From NCBI GenBank assembly GCA_041848045.1, contig JBGZHY010000018.1, positions 1 to 13,339 of the forward strand: DNA of 13,339 nucleotides, read 5' to 3'. The translations under genes were made by a program, and so were the position numbers. This document shows, piece after piece, positions 6,301 to 13,339 of this stretch. The stretch's first letter is position 1, and every line of letters begins with the position of its first letter. The notes beneath the pieces were generated by a model, which saw only the letters and a program-made list of their open reading frames with translations, did no database searches and had not been told where the DNA came from. This DNA comes from CAKAHY01 sp041848045 (GTDB lineage: Bacteria; Bacillota; Clostridia; Lachnospirales; Lachnospiraceae).

Positions 6301-8234
6301 TCTGCCGTATTCATCAGCAAAAGCTTGGTAAAATCCGCTTCATTATCCGTCTGTATGTTTTTTGCCTTAATGTGCTGTTGAATAAGGGCTGCCGCCGCGG
6401 ATACCTGGGGAGCCGCCATGGAAGTGCCGGACATGTTTTTGTAACGATTGTTTTCCGCCGTAGAATAAATATTCCCTCCCGGCGCACTGATTTCCGGCTT
6501 CATACGCAGATCCGGCGCAGGTCCCCAGGAAGAAAAGACCGATATACGCCCTGCCCGGGGATTGTCTATTTCCTGTATCGTCCCCGGTATTTCCAACTCC
6601 AGGTTCTTGTCCGGATTAAGCGCCGCCCTTTCCGTTATTTTTTGATAGCTGCCGTGTTTTGCACGCAAAACCGTATAGGAAGCGGCCTCCCCCTGCAAAT
6701 CAATATTGCTGCCAAGCTGATCCCCCAGCTCCCGATCATTGTACAGAATCAAAGCAAGGGGCTTACATTCCAGTATTTTCTGCACCTTTTCGGTATATTG
6801 GCGCATATCTCCCCTTGCCGGAAATTCCAGCATGGCAATTCGGTTTTCGATATCCTTTTGCAGAATTTTGCTTTCTTCCCCTTTTCCAAGGTCCGTAAAT
6901 TTTCCCTTTATCACCTGTTCCTTGTCTGTCTGCCCGTACAAATGTACCGCTTCCTGTACATAGGTGCCGTCCGTCCCCTGCCAGCGGATGATGTGCACAT
7001 TCTGCTTCCCGTTCTCCATGGAAGCCACCGCCAGCGTATCCTCATGCAGAGCCGGACTGGCAATAACCGCCGTATCATAGTTTTCCTGCAGCGGCAGCAC
7101 ATCATAGGAATTGCCGTGAGAAATGTCGGCATCATTGCCTGCCGCCACCACCACATTGACCCCCGCCTGTCTTGCCTTGCGGATAAGCTCCACTTCCGGA
7201 TAGGCTCTGTCCTCTACGGACAACCCCGCCGCCGCTCCGAGGCTCATATTGATGACATCGGCTTTCAGGGTCAAAGCGTCATCCACCGCCTGCAGCCACA
7301 CATCCGTAAAGGTTGTAGGATAACGCAAATCATCCGAAAACACTTTCATCGCCAAAATCTGCGTATTCGGCGCCACTCCTTGGATACCCTTTTCTTTATC
7401 ATTCGCTCCCACAATACCGGAAACGTGCATGCCGTGCATAACACCGTAGGCATCCCGCAGCCCGTGGCTGTTGTCATAATAGTTATAGCCGTAAGGAATT
7501 TTGGCATTGTAATACCTGCCCCGCAAATGCCCCTCCTGTATCAAGGCTTCCACCTCCGGCCTTTGCAGCTTGGCCAGGCTTTCATCATCCAGGCGCAAAG
7601 CCCGATGCTCCGTATGAATACCGGAATCAATCACCGCTACCACCGTGCCTTCTCCCTTATAACCTAAGGTATCCCAGGCATACAACGCCCCTACAATATC
7701 CTTGGAGGAACGCAGAAGCGGGCGCTCGTATTCCTGCGCCACATAGACCCTCTTGACCCCCTCCGTGTCTTCCACCTTCCGGATATCCTGCTCCTGCAGA
7801 CTGAAGGCAATGCCGTTTAAAACGGTATCGTAATGCCGCGTTTCCGTAAAATCCGCCTCAAGTCCCTTCTCCTTTAAGACATGCAAAACCTCATCCTGTC
7901 GGGACTTAAGCTCCTCTTTTCTGTCCTCTACCAGACTGTCCGGCAAATCCGCATAGCTTAGCTGTTTCTCCACTGCCGTATCTAATAAAGAATCTCCCTC
8001 CAGCTCCACAATAACCCGACATTTCTTGTTTTCCTGCTCTTTCGCAGAAAATGAGGAAGCGTATTCCTTCTCGGCTTCCCTCTCTGATGCCGACAACGCA
8101 TCGCTTGCCGTCGCCACCCCATATACTTTCTCATTCTGCGCCTGTACCTGCAAATCCCCCGTCTGCAAAACGGCAGACAAAAGAAGAATCGGCAGCAAAG
8201 CGCCGGCAATAAATCTGTATGTATTCTTTCGCAT
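3354..8234 (-). CDS. Large secreted S8 (subtilisin-family) serine protease, lactocepin/C5a-peptidase-like
   Basis: 1626 residues. A signal peptide spans about residues 1-32 (basic MRKNTYR, hydrophobic core, VQA before QNE). A propeptide-like inhibitor region lies at about 70-168. The catalytic domain (about 185-680) has Asp203 (VIDSG), His267 (HGMHVSG, the lactocepin form), oxyanion Asn367 (AAGND) and Ser605 (GTSMAAP), so it should be active. A PA-like insert occupies about 410-560 between Asn and Ser. An Fn3-like domain (about 690-810) follows, as in C5a peptidase, then beta-rich Ig-like modules (including about 965-1110 and 1530-1626) and a Pro/Ser/Ala and Asp-rich linker (1353-1405). No LPXTG, SLH repeats or C-terminal membrane helix are visible, so surface retention is unexplained. 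It probably degrades extracellular proteins for nutrition or modifies host or envelope proteins; substrate unknown. The ATG has GGGGGA 3-4 nt upstream. Second gene after the lipoprotein, 20 nt apart. Confidence 0.93.
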   Translation of the reverse strand: MRKNTYRFIAGALLPILLLSAVLQTGDLQVQAQNEKVYGVATASDALSASEREAEKEYASSFSAKEQENKKCRVIVELEGDSLLDTAVEKQLSYADLPDSLVEDRKEELKSRQDEVLHVLKEKGLEADFTETRHYDTVLNGIAFSLQEQDIRKVEDTEGVKRVYVAQEYERPLLRSSKDIVGALYAWDTLGYKGEGTVVAVIDSGIHTEHRALRLDDESLAKLQRPEVEALIQEGHLRGRYYNAKIPYGYNYYDNSHGLRDAYGVMHGMHVSGIVGANDKEKGIQGVAPNTQILAMKVFSDDLRYPTTFTDVWLQAVDDALTLKADVINMSLGAAAGLSVEDRAYPEVELIRKARQAGVNVVVAAGNDADISHGNSYDVLPLQENYDTAVIASPALHEDTLAVASMENGKQNVHIIRWQGTDGTYVQEAVHLYGQTDKEQVIKGKFTDLGKGEESKILQKDIENRIAMLEFPARGDMRQYTEKVQKILECKPLALILYNDRELGDQLGSNIDLQGEAASYTVLRAKHGSYQKITERAALNPDKNLELEIPGTIQEIDNPRAGRISVFSSWGPAPDLRMKPEISAPGGNIYSTAENNRYKNMSGTSMAAPQVSAAAALIQQHIKAKNIQTDNEADFTKLLLMNTAEPLINPDSEGGSTPYFVRQQGSGVMMLDKALQTGVVVRAKGTNDDKADGKLELKELSAKSFDVVLEFENFSDKDKQYYISTTAMYEPTENGRRSKRSAPLGGEQDAFYERVEVAAGTKKSYSFHVSYEDAAALQENQFLEGYINIEDAESIADLHVPFLGFYGDWDAQRAIDAFVIPELNTGGRQVQFYVNKELNVASSAFVTKRMLPLPLIDGKVYFAPEGLYHTELASRLAPLRNMDSIEYAVLDGESGETLRVLGISHSVRKLNRLSRNNTFRLMPDSVWDGRIDGKLAQEGKTYIYQIKAKLNTEKGGEQIYRYPVGIDGTAPYFVGQAYLSERDGGRLKDVHWRAADTGSGIQDVYIQSVKYDKGTGDSYTGSPKYGKYTKIRFVEEESLNGKVLPKVVEGKVEIPLTEVPTDESSSGEVFVCINGHRNREVEISCPYFADTSHIQIALKDYLSNRKAVEFPSGVQENYHSLQFLNFYNAIRDNQVEITVNGERLEQYAYSTTASKVEIQMHIPNISKHLSTLYVKKSRYRTDYILDGDKPNFDNMEKYGFRYDKDSRNIYFKLEPFEGSCEIITGFKDGEMPEWDKSESVRVDLSAAGLERFKEYRQDKEILSFAPGEQSFSMPAGRMKLQLTYKEGGYKEIDKLILRQNGSDKVLRSGAYFDLEEGRISGYSNSPYALRIYADLQTDVALIIRYKEAGDSLLPKAAPLASPSEASPSDAQEAPGEIELPEAGNTDHDDDKDKEVELLPGETDDSNYLYPLIFLTRPGLLEVLSRQNVQDDRIEVKGFVGKVKHKDSIEKLSIQVLDAKGNPRGEALELKPEELERKATRYKEKGKTWYAGYAYHFDREIKIEDYAVSIQVSVLTKAGERASIVRRVLYDKEEPQLNYEVLDRDLDSDTASLRIRARDNSFKVKVYRGDSLLGSVDHSARSLFTEGAEWEKEIQIPLQAGQNEIRISAVDLANQKIERSIYIYRTR

Positions 8235-8254
8235 ACTTCCCCCTGTATTTTTTG

Positions 8255-9136
8255 CTACTCAATATGAACCGGCACGGCAAAACGGAGCCTGCCGTCATTT
8301 ACATCCTGCAAGATAAAATCTTCCTCCGTTTCCAGCACAAGGGTATAGCGACCCCGTACACCCTCCTGCACCTTTTGCAGCTCCTCCCCTCCGGATAAAT
8401 CCGTCCATTTAACCTTCAGCGCCTTGCCGGTATTTTCACCGTTTGCTTTACGCCCAATCAATACGGCATCCTCCAAAAACACCCTCTCTCCGGCGGGATA
8501 ATGCAAGATACCCCCGGCATCGCACCGCTCGCTCAACACAAAATAGGCTTCCTGCAAGGGCAGCTTATCCTCGGAGGGCTTGCTTTCCTCAGGGAGCTTA
8601 GGCTTACTCTCTTCCTGTTCCGATTCCCCCGCTTTACTTTCCGGTATACCGGGCGCAGGTTCCGCCCCCTTACTCTCCGGTGCAAAAGTCTGTGCCGTAT
8701 GCACGGAAGCGCCGCCGGAGGATGAAGCGCCACGGACTGCCCGTCCGGTCACGGCTTTACTTTCTTCCTGCGTTTTTGCAGAAGGCTCCGTATCCGGCGC
8801 CTCTGTCTTACTTTCCGGCGCAGGTTGTTCAAAACCTGCTTCTCTTTCCGGCTGCTTTGTATACACTTTCTCCGGCTCCTTTAAATCCCTTGTTTCCTCC
8901 GCCGTTTCCGCAATATCGGAATCTCGCCTGTCTGCCGATGTGTCGGCAGAGGCACGCATTTTGTTGTGCACCTTCGGTGCGTATTCTTCTCCGGCTAAAC
9001 TTGGCAGAACTGCCGCTGTCGAAATTCGGGTGCTCTCACCCTCCTGTTTTCCTGACGAAAAAAAGCCGCAGGCTCCCATACTGACAGATAGAAGGACAAC
9101 TGCCGCCATCCCCATAGATTTTCTGAATAAACTCAT
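8255..9136 (-). CDS. Probable lipoprotein with disordered stalk and small C-terminal beta domain, function unknown
   Basis: 293 residues from the ATG at 9136, chosen because GGGGG lies 4 nt upstream; an in-frame TTG at 9157 would only add residues encoded by that G-rich site. The N-terminus is basic (FRK) with a hydrophobic stretch (10-18) ending in the lipobox-like MGAC, predicting lipidation at Cys23 and extracytoplasmic anchoring. Residues 30-193 are a charged Pro/Glu/Ser/Lys-rich, probably disordered stalk with repeated PESK/EESK tetrads. Residues 194-293 form a compact, probably beta-rich domain (for example VKWTDLSGGEEL and GRYTLVLETEEDFIL) that I cannot assign to a family. It immediately precedes the S8 protease gene, so it may tether, mature, present or inhibit that protease. 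Unlike PrtM of the lactococcal PrtP system, no parvulin motif is seen. Methionine at the lipobox -3 position is acceptable but not ideal. Confidence 0.7.
   Translation of the reverse strand: MSLFRKSMGMAAVVLLSVSMGACGFFSSGKQEGESTRISTAAVLPSLAGEEYAPKVHNKMRASADTSADRRDSDIAETAEETRDLKEPEKVYTKQPEREAGFEQPAPESKTEAPDTEPSAKTQEESKAVTGRAVRGASSSGGASVHTAQTFAPESKGAEPAPGIPESKAGESEQEESKPKLPEESKPSEDKLPLQEAYFVLSERCDAGGILHYPAGERVFLEDAVLIGRKANGENTGKALKVKWTDLSGGEELQKVQEGVRGRYTLVLETEEDFILQDVNDGRLRFAVPVHIE
8579..8821 (-). repeat. Degenerate PESK/EESK-encoding repeats in the lipoprotein stalk
   Basis: Six ESK tripeptides preceded by P or E occur in residues 107-186 of the lipoprotein (at about 108, 125, 154, 166, 176 and 184), encoded by near-identical GAAAGTAAG-type segments. 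They are irregularly spaced and flanked by Pro, Glu and Ala. This is a compositionally biased linker, not a folded repeat, and a place where length variation between strains is likely. Confidence 0.6.
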
Positions 9137-9162
9137 ATTTCCCCCATTCCCCCGCAAATAAA

Positions 9163-9231
9163 ATGCAAGTCTTTTGCAATTCTATAACAAGGACTTTCTT
9201 CTTGTCAAGAAAATTTGCAAAAGACTTGCAA
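9163..9231. repeat. Pair of inverted 17-bp operator-like sites flanking a promoter
   Basis: The left site (9163-9179, ATGCAAGTCTTTTGCAA) is the reverse complement of the right site (9215-9231, TTGCAAAAGACTTGCAA) at 16 of 17 positions. Each site is itself two TTGCAA-like hexamers with a 5-bp gap, an 11-bp period close to one helical turn. The two centres are 52 bp apart, about five turns. The arrangement suggests binding of a regulator to two sites, by looping or cooperatively. A long-loop transcription terminator for the upstream GH42 gene is the alternative reading. Confidence 0.6.
9179..9208 (-). promoter_or_regulatory. Promoter of the lipoprotein-protease operon
   Basis: The minus strand holds a perfect TTGACA (9203-9208), an 18-nt spacer and TAGAAT (9179-9184), one mismatch from consensus; TATAGA with a 16-nt spacer overlaps it. 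Transcription would start near 9172, inside the left operator-like site, leaving a leader of about 36 nt to the ATG at 9136. The right operator-like site lies 6 bp upstream of the -35. A regulator bound there could activate or repress, and the left site overlapping the start favours repression. A 7-bp imperfect stem (9187-9205) lies within the spacer and -35 region. Confidence 0.65.
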
Positions 9232-9250
9232 AATTAAATATTTTTCTCTT

Positions 9251-11254
9251 TTATGGTAAAGATTTGCGGTACAGTCTGCAATCCAGATAAGCCAGAGGCT
9301 TCTCAGCCTCTCCGTACACAAGCCTGTAGCCCTCTCCCGCCTCAAAATCAAAATCCTCTTCTCGAAAACTTTGTACAAAAAGATATTCGCAGGTTTTTGT
9401 GCGGCGGCGGTTGATTTCTATTCCCAAAGGCAAGGGCTTTCCGTCATATAAGCCATACGCTTCATTCAGCCAGCTGTAGAAATCCGGGTAAAAATCCTCC
9501 TCCATATCCGTACACAGATAAAAAGCTCTGCCCTCTTTGTAAGAATTTCTGCAAAGGGCAGGATAGTCCCGATAAAAGTCCGCGGCGTAACGCAAAAGCA
9601 CCTCCGCTCCCAACGGCTTTACCAAATCACAAAGATGGCTGCAGCGGTAACCCTCCTTTTTCAAAAATCCTTCCCCGTAAACACGGTTCTCCTCCCCCTC
9701 ATACAAGGCGTCGATTTCCATGCTTCGCAGTCCCAACACCTCCTCCAGTCCATGGGGCGTACCGTACAGGTAACAGAGGTCATTCTCATCCACAATGCCG
9801 CTCCAATAGCCGAGTACCAGGGTGCCCCCTTTTCGCACATAGCTTTCCAGCTTTTCGGCAAAGCCCTGCGGAAACATATATGCCATAGGCAGTACCAGAA
9901 GACGGTAGCCTTCCAAATCGTGCTCCGTGGAAATGACGTCCACATTCAGCCCCAAGCTTTTCAGCCCCCGATAATGCTTCAACAACTGCTCTTTATAATG
10001 CAGGCCTATATTTCTGGGGCCCTGAGCCTGCTGCATCGCCCATTCGTTTTCTCTGTCGTACAAAATCGCCGCCTCACCCTCAACACGGCTGCCGCAGGCC
10101 TCCCCGATTTCTTCCAGCAGTCTTCCCACCTCGCAAACCTCCCGAAATACCCGGGTATCCTCTCCCCCATAGTGGTCAATCACGGCGCCGTGAAATTTCT
10201 CGCTGGCACCAAGGCTCTTGCGCAGCTGGAAATACAGCACACTGTCGGATCCGTGGGCAATGGCTTGGAAGGACTGCGCCCTTAAGATGCCCGGACGCTT
10301 CAGCTTACTGACAGGCTGCCAGTTGGTGGCGGAGGGAGAAGATTCCATCAGCAAAAAAGGCTCCTGCTTGATGCTGCGTATCCAATCATGAAAAAATCCG
10401 CTGTCCAGAGCCGTGTCGCAAACCCTGCCTTTATGCCAGGCAGGATAATTGTCCCAGGACACAATGTCGCAAACATCCCGAAAACGCTTATAATCCAGTC
10501 CCTTATAGTCATACATCAGATTGGTCGTTACGAGCTTGTCGGAATATTTGCGGATGGCAGCCACCTCCGCCTTCATAAAGTCAAGCGTGGAGTCCGTTAC
10601 GAAACGCTTCCAATCCAGACTCAGACCGTGCAGCATATCCTCTCCGTATTCCGAAGGACTTTCCACCTGCGCAAAATCCGTATAACGATGGGACCAGAAT
10701 ATGGTGTTCCAGGCATCATTCAGCCTTTCGATATCCCCGTATTTTTGCCGGAGCCAGTCCCGAAACTTTTCCTGGCACAGGGGACAATGACATTCTCCCC
10801 CGTACTCATTGGAAATATGCCACAGGCGCACACTCTTTCTTTGCCCGAAGGCTTTGGCAAGCGCCTCATTGATCTGTCCGACCTTTTCTCTGTATACCGG
10901 CGAATGGTAACAATGGTTATGCCTGCCCCCGAACAAATTGCGCCCCCTGTCGCTGCGCACCCGCAGCACTTCCGGATAAGCGTCCGCAAGCCACTTCGGT
11001 CTTGCCCCCGAGGGGGTGGAAAGAATGGTGGAAATACCGTTTGCATACAGCGCCTCCACTCTTTCCTCCAGCCAGGAAAAATCATATTGTCCCTCTGCCG
11101 GCTCCAGCATCGACCAGGAAAACATCCCCATGGAAACGGTGTTGATGCCCGCCTTTTTAAAATACTCGATGTCCCGGGCAAGAATTTCTTTTCTCTTCAG
11201 CCACTGCTCCGGGTTATAATCCCCGCCGTGTAAAAATACCTCACTGATTCTCAT
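9251..11254 (-). CDS. GH42 beta-galactosidase
   Basis: 667 residues, the usual GH42 length, with no signal peptide, so probably cytoplasmic. The TIM-barrel domain (about 1-380) opens with GGDYNPEQW (10-18). The acid/base is Glu150 in HISNEYGGEC and the nucleophile Glu304 in LLMESSPSATNWQP. The zinc-site cysteines of the family appear as Cys115 (NHCYHS) and Cys155, Cys157 and Cys160 (ECHCPLC). A trimerisation domain follows (about 390-600), then a short C-terminal beta domain. Such enzymes hydrolyse terminal beta-galactosides, often short plant or milk galacto-oligosaccharides. The ATG starts 3 nt after the lacZ stop, with GGGGT about 9 nt upstream inside lacZ, so translation is probably coupled. 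No separate promoter is visible. Exact substrate is not readable from sequence. Confidence 0.93.
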   Translation of the reverse strand: MRISEVFLHGGDYNPEQWLKRKEILARDIEYFKKAGINTVSMGMFSWSMLEPAEGQYDFSWLEERVEALYANGISTILSTPSGARPKWLADAYPEVLRVRSDRGRNLFGGRHNHCYHSPVYREKVGQINEALAKAFGQRKSVRLWHISNEYGGECHCPLCQEKFRDWLRQKYGDIERLNDAWNTIFWSHRYTDFAQVESPSEYGEDMLHGLSLDWKRFVTDSTLDFMKAEVAAIRKYSDKLVTTNLMYDYKGLDYKRFRDVCDIVSWDNYPAWHKGRVCDTALDSGFFHDWIRSIKQEPFLLMESSPSATNWQPVSKLKRPGILRAQSFQAIAHGSDSVLYFQLRKSLGASEKFHGAVIDHYGGEDTRVFREVCEVGRLLEEIGEACGSRVEGEAAILYDRENEWAMQQAQGPRNIGLHYKEQLLKHYRGLKSLGLNVDVISTEHDLEGYRLLVLPMAYMFPQGFAEKLESYVRKGGTLVLGYWSGIVDENDLCYLYGTPHGLEEVLGLRSMEIDALYEGEENRVYGEGFLKKEGYRCSHLCDLVKPLGAEVLLRYAADFYRDYPALCRNSYKEGRAFYLCTDMEEDFYPDFYSWLNEAYGLYDGKPLPLGIEINRRRTKTCEYLFVQSFREEDFDFEAGEGYRLVYGEAEKPLAYLDCRLYRKSLP

Positions 11255-11257
11255 ACG

Positions 11258-13339
11258 CTAAATACCCCGAAAGCGGAAGGAAAAATGCAGCGGCTTATCG
11301 GCAGGAAGCAAATATTCCTCATGGGTCCTCGCTCCCCAGCTGTCGTCACCGCCAACCCCCATCAGCGCCTTGTTCACCCTGACCACACTGTGCTGTACCT
11401 GAGGCAACTCATAGGCATGCATCGCCTCCTCCATCTGCTGAGGCGTGTACGGCAGCGCCGAAAAGCTCATATAGCCCTCCGTCTGCTCGGCTTCAAACAA
11501 AAGTCCTCTGCCCCGCATATCCGTCAGCTTCGCATACCTGACCTCTTCCTTGTTGCCGCACTCCTGCGGAACCAGATAGGCAGCCATATTATCCGCCACC
11601 TTGTTGCTGTATACGGACAGCTTTGCTCCCCGCTTTCTGTCCGCATAGGTTTCGCTTTCCCCCAGTCCGTACCAGCTCAGATTGTCATAATCCGCATCCA
11701 GCTTAAACAAAACACCAAATTCCGGCAAAGCCGGCAAAGCGGCATTTCCTGCATAATCCAGGCTGACCCGCACGGAAGCGTCCCCATATACCTCGTAGGC
11801 CAATACACATTCGCAACCCGGCGCAGTCGGCAGGAAATAGGTAAAGCTCACCTTCACCCTGTCCTGCAGCTGCTCCACCTGCGGCGCTTTTATCTTCACC
11901 CGTCCGTCTTCCTCATATTTGTGGGTGGCATACAAGCTTGCCGCCTTCCACTGCGCATACCTTTGCGGCATCAGATTGCCCGTATCATTGTCTGTAGGCG
12001 CCCTCCAGAAATTCGGCTTCGGAATACCGGCAAGCATTTCTCTGCCGCCGTAGCAATACGACACCAAGCCGCCGTTCAATACGGAAAACAGCACATGGAA
12101 ATCCTCGCCCTTCACGCCGATATTATGCGGACTTTGTACCAGGACAAGTTCCCCTGCAGTCCCTATCTCCGCCCGATGCACCGGTGCTTTCTCCTGACAA
12201 AATACATGCTGTCCGAAGGCAATTTCATGTCCCGCCTTTGCCCAAAGCCTATCCTCCCGCAGCACAAAAGAAACCGTTATGACATATTCTCCTCCCAGCG
12301 CAAACTCCGGCAGATCCAATGTATAGCTTGCCTCCGATAAAGGGGGCACAGCCGTGGAGAGCTTCTTTTCCAGCAGGTTCCTTCCCTCCTTTTCCACCCG
12401 CACAAGGCAGTCAAAATCCTGACTTCCCACAAACAAATGCTTATTTTTAATATGTACCTTATCCCTGTCCACCTGCAGAACCAGACTTTGGTAATTAAAT
12501 TTGACCTCCTGCATCTTCGGGGAAGGCAGCCTGTCTTTTCCGTATACAATGCCGTTTCCGCTGAAATGATAGTCGCAAGGCCTGTCATGGAAATCTCCGC
12601 CGTAGGCCTCAAAATATCTGCCGTAGCGGTCCTTCTTCTTCAGGCTCTGGTCGATATAGTCCCAGATGAAGCCTCCTTGATAACGAGGCTCCCGCTCGCT
12701 CAAATCCGTATATTTATGCATTGCCCCGCAGGAATTGCCCATGGCGTGACTGTATTCACAGCAGATAAACGGCTTTTCCTTATGCTCCGCCAAAAAACGC
12801 TCGATACCGGCAACGGGGGTATACATCTGACTTTCCATGTCACTGCTGTCCGGAAAACTCCTGTCGTTTGCCAGCCCCTCATAATGCACCAGCCTTGTGC
12901 AGTCCCTGTTTCTAAAATACTTCGCCATCTCGTTAATCACGCTGCCGCCGAAGGATTCATTTCCGCAGGACCAGATCAATATGGACGGATGGTTCTTATC
13001 CCGTTCCAGCATGGACTTTGCCCTGTCCAAAAGCATCGGCTCCCAATCCTTATTGTCCTTCGGCACAATATAATCCAGATCCCCCGTTTCCCCGTAAGTG
13101 CTCCAGGAGCCGTGGCTTTCCAGATTCGTTTCGTCAATGACATACAGACCGTAAATATCACAAAGCTCATACAGATACGAATGGTTCGGGTAGTGGCTGG
13201 TACGGATGGCATTGATGTTGTTTTGCTTCATGGTAATGATGTCCTGCAGGGTTTCTTCCCTGCTCACCGCCCTGCCGTGCAGACTGCTGAAATCATGGCG
13301 GTTGACGCCGCAAAAAACAATGCGCCTGCCGTTTAAAAG
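11258..13339 (-). CDS. lacZ: GH2 beta-galactosidase, C-terminal two thirds (5' end beyond the right edge)
   Basis: The frame is open to the right edge, giving 693 residues that align with E. coli LacZ from about residue 344 to its end; the intact protein should be about 1030-1040 residues. In fragment numbering, the first residues LLNGRR and GVNRHDFSSLHG (11-22) precede SHYPNH (48-53), SHG (75-77), acid/base Glu128 (WSCGNES), nucleophile Glu195 (CCEYSHAMGN) and GGFIWDYIDQ (222-231). The Ig-like domain 4 starts near 280 and the small-chain domain occupies about 400-690 (WRAPTDNDTG near 445, and GVGGDDSWG close to the end). The GTG at 13267 is an internal valine, not the start. It hydrolyses lactose and related beta-galactosides in the cytoplasm. 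It shares an operon with the GH42 gene. All visible catalytic residues are present. Confidence 0.95.
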   Translation of the reverse strand, partial: LLNGRRIVFCGVNRHDFSSLHGRAVSREETLQDIITMKQNNINAIRTSHYPNHSYLYELCDIYGLYVIDETNLESHGSWSTYGETGDLDYIVPKDNKDWEPMLLDRAKSMLERDKNHPSILIWSCGNESFGGSVINEMAKYFRNRDCTRLVHYEGLANDRSFPDSSDMESQMYTPVAGIERFLAEHKEKPFICCEYSHAMGNSCGAMHKYTDLSEREPRYQGGFIWDYIDQSLKKKDRYGRYFEAYGGDFHDRPCDYHFSGNGIVYGKDRLPSPKMQEVKFNYQSLVLQVDRDKVHIKNKHLFVGSQDFDCLVRVEKEGRNLLEKKLSTAVPPLSEASYTLDLPEFALGGEYVITVSFVLREDRLWAKAGHEIAFGQHVFCQEKAPVHRAEIGTAGELVLVQSPHNIGVKGEDFHVLFSVLNGGLVSYCYGGREMLAGIPKPNFWRAPTDNDTGNLMPQRYAQWKAASLYATHKYEEDGRVKIKAPQVEQLQDRVKVSFTYFLPTAPGCECVLAYEVYGDASVRVSLDYAGNAALPALPEFGVLFKLDADYDNLSWYGLGESETYADRKRGAKLSVYSNKVADNMAAYLVPQECGNKEEVRYAKLTDMRGRGLLFEAEQTEGYMSFSALPYTPQQMEEAMHAYELPQVQHSVVRVNKALMGVGGDDSWGARTHEEYLLPADKPLHFSFRFRGI

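Noticed and set aside
6075..7667. A 530-codon open frame on the plus strand, and another of 352 codons at 3393-4451
   Set aside because: Both lie antisense inside the protease gene, whose catalytic motifs and domain order are unmistakable. The antisense products have no recognisable domain and are Arg/His/Ile-rich in the way shadow frames are.
9137..9157. TTG start at 9157 for the lipoprotein
   Set aside because: It would place the GGGGG ribosome binding site inside the coding region and add a Gly/Asn-rich tail before a normal signal peptide; the ATG at 9136 fits better.
9164..9230. Inverted repeat after GH42 as an intrinsic terminator
   Set aside because: The stem is AT-rich with a 35-nt loop, and the loop contains a near-consensus promoter. 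TTTTATTT follows the stem, so a partial terminator role stays possible, but a regulatory site explains more of the structure.
13265..13267. GTG at 13267 as the start of the GH2 gene
   Set aside because: The frame stays open to the right edge and the 24 upstream codons encode conserved LacZ sequence (GVNRH and LHG), so the gene is cut by the window, not truncated.

Overview
The window looks like a chromosomal segment of a Gram-positive anaerobe, most likely of the Lachnospiraceae/Clostridia. This is inferred from protein style (a lactocepin-like S8 protease with C-terminal Ig-like domains, short Ser/Pro/Asp motifs of the SPSDA kind, a GH2 enzyme closely following LacZ motifs), from G-rich ribosome binding sites (GGGGG just before start codons) and from moderate GC. 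No mobile element, CRISPR array, tRNA or rRNA gene was found.

Layout. At the left edge a minus-strand promoter (158-186) reads leftward into what is probably the first 34 codons of a gene that leaves the window. Diverging from it is a plus-strand SAM-dependent methyltransferase of the RlmI/RlmK-like group (325-1230). A bidirectional hairpin terminator (1248-1284) separates it from a long run of minus-strand genes filling the rest of the window.

In minus-strand transcription order (right to left) the run holds three blocks. (1) The 3' two thirds of a GH2 beta-galactosidase (lacZ, runs off the right edge) and, 3 nt later, a complete GH42 beta-galactosidase: a galactoside-hydrolysing pair, both apparently cytoplasmic. 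(2) A probable lipoprotein with a disordered, ESK-repeat stalk, followed 20 nt later by a 1626-residue secreted subtilisin-family protease. This pair has its own promoter-like sequence, bracketed by two near-identical 17-bp operator-like sites in inverted orientation (9163-9231). (3) cutC, a TetR-type regulator and a maltose/galactoside O-acetyltransferase, spaced 20-24 nt apart and probably one operon.

The most interesting element is block 2: an uncharacterised lipoprotein paired with a giant exported protease, behind a promoter whose -35/-10 core is flanked by paired TTGCAA-N5-TTGCAA sites. It resembles the PrtM/PrtP logic (lipoprotein helper plus cell-envelope protease), but the lipoprotein shows no parvulin sequence and the protease shows no LPXTG anchor. 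Blocks 1 and 3 are conventional families in somewhat unusual arrangements.
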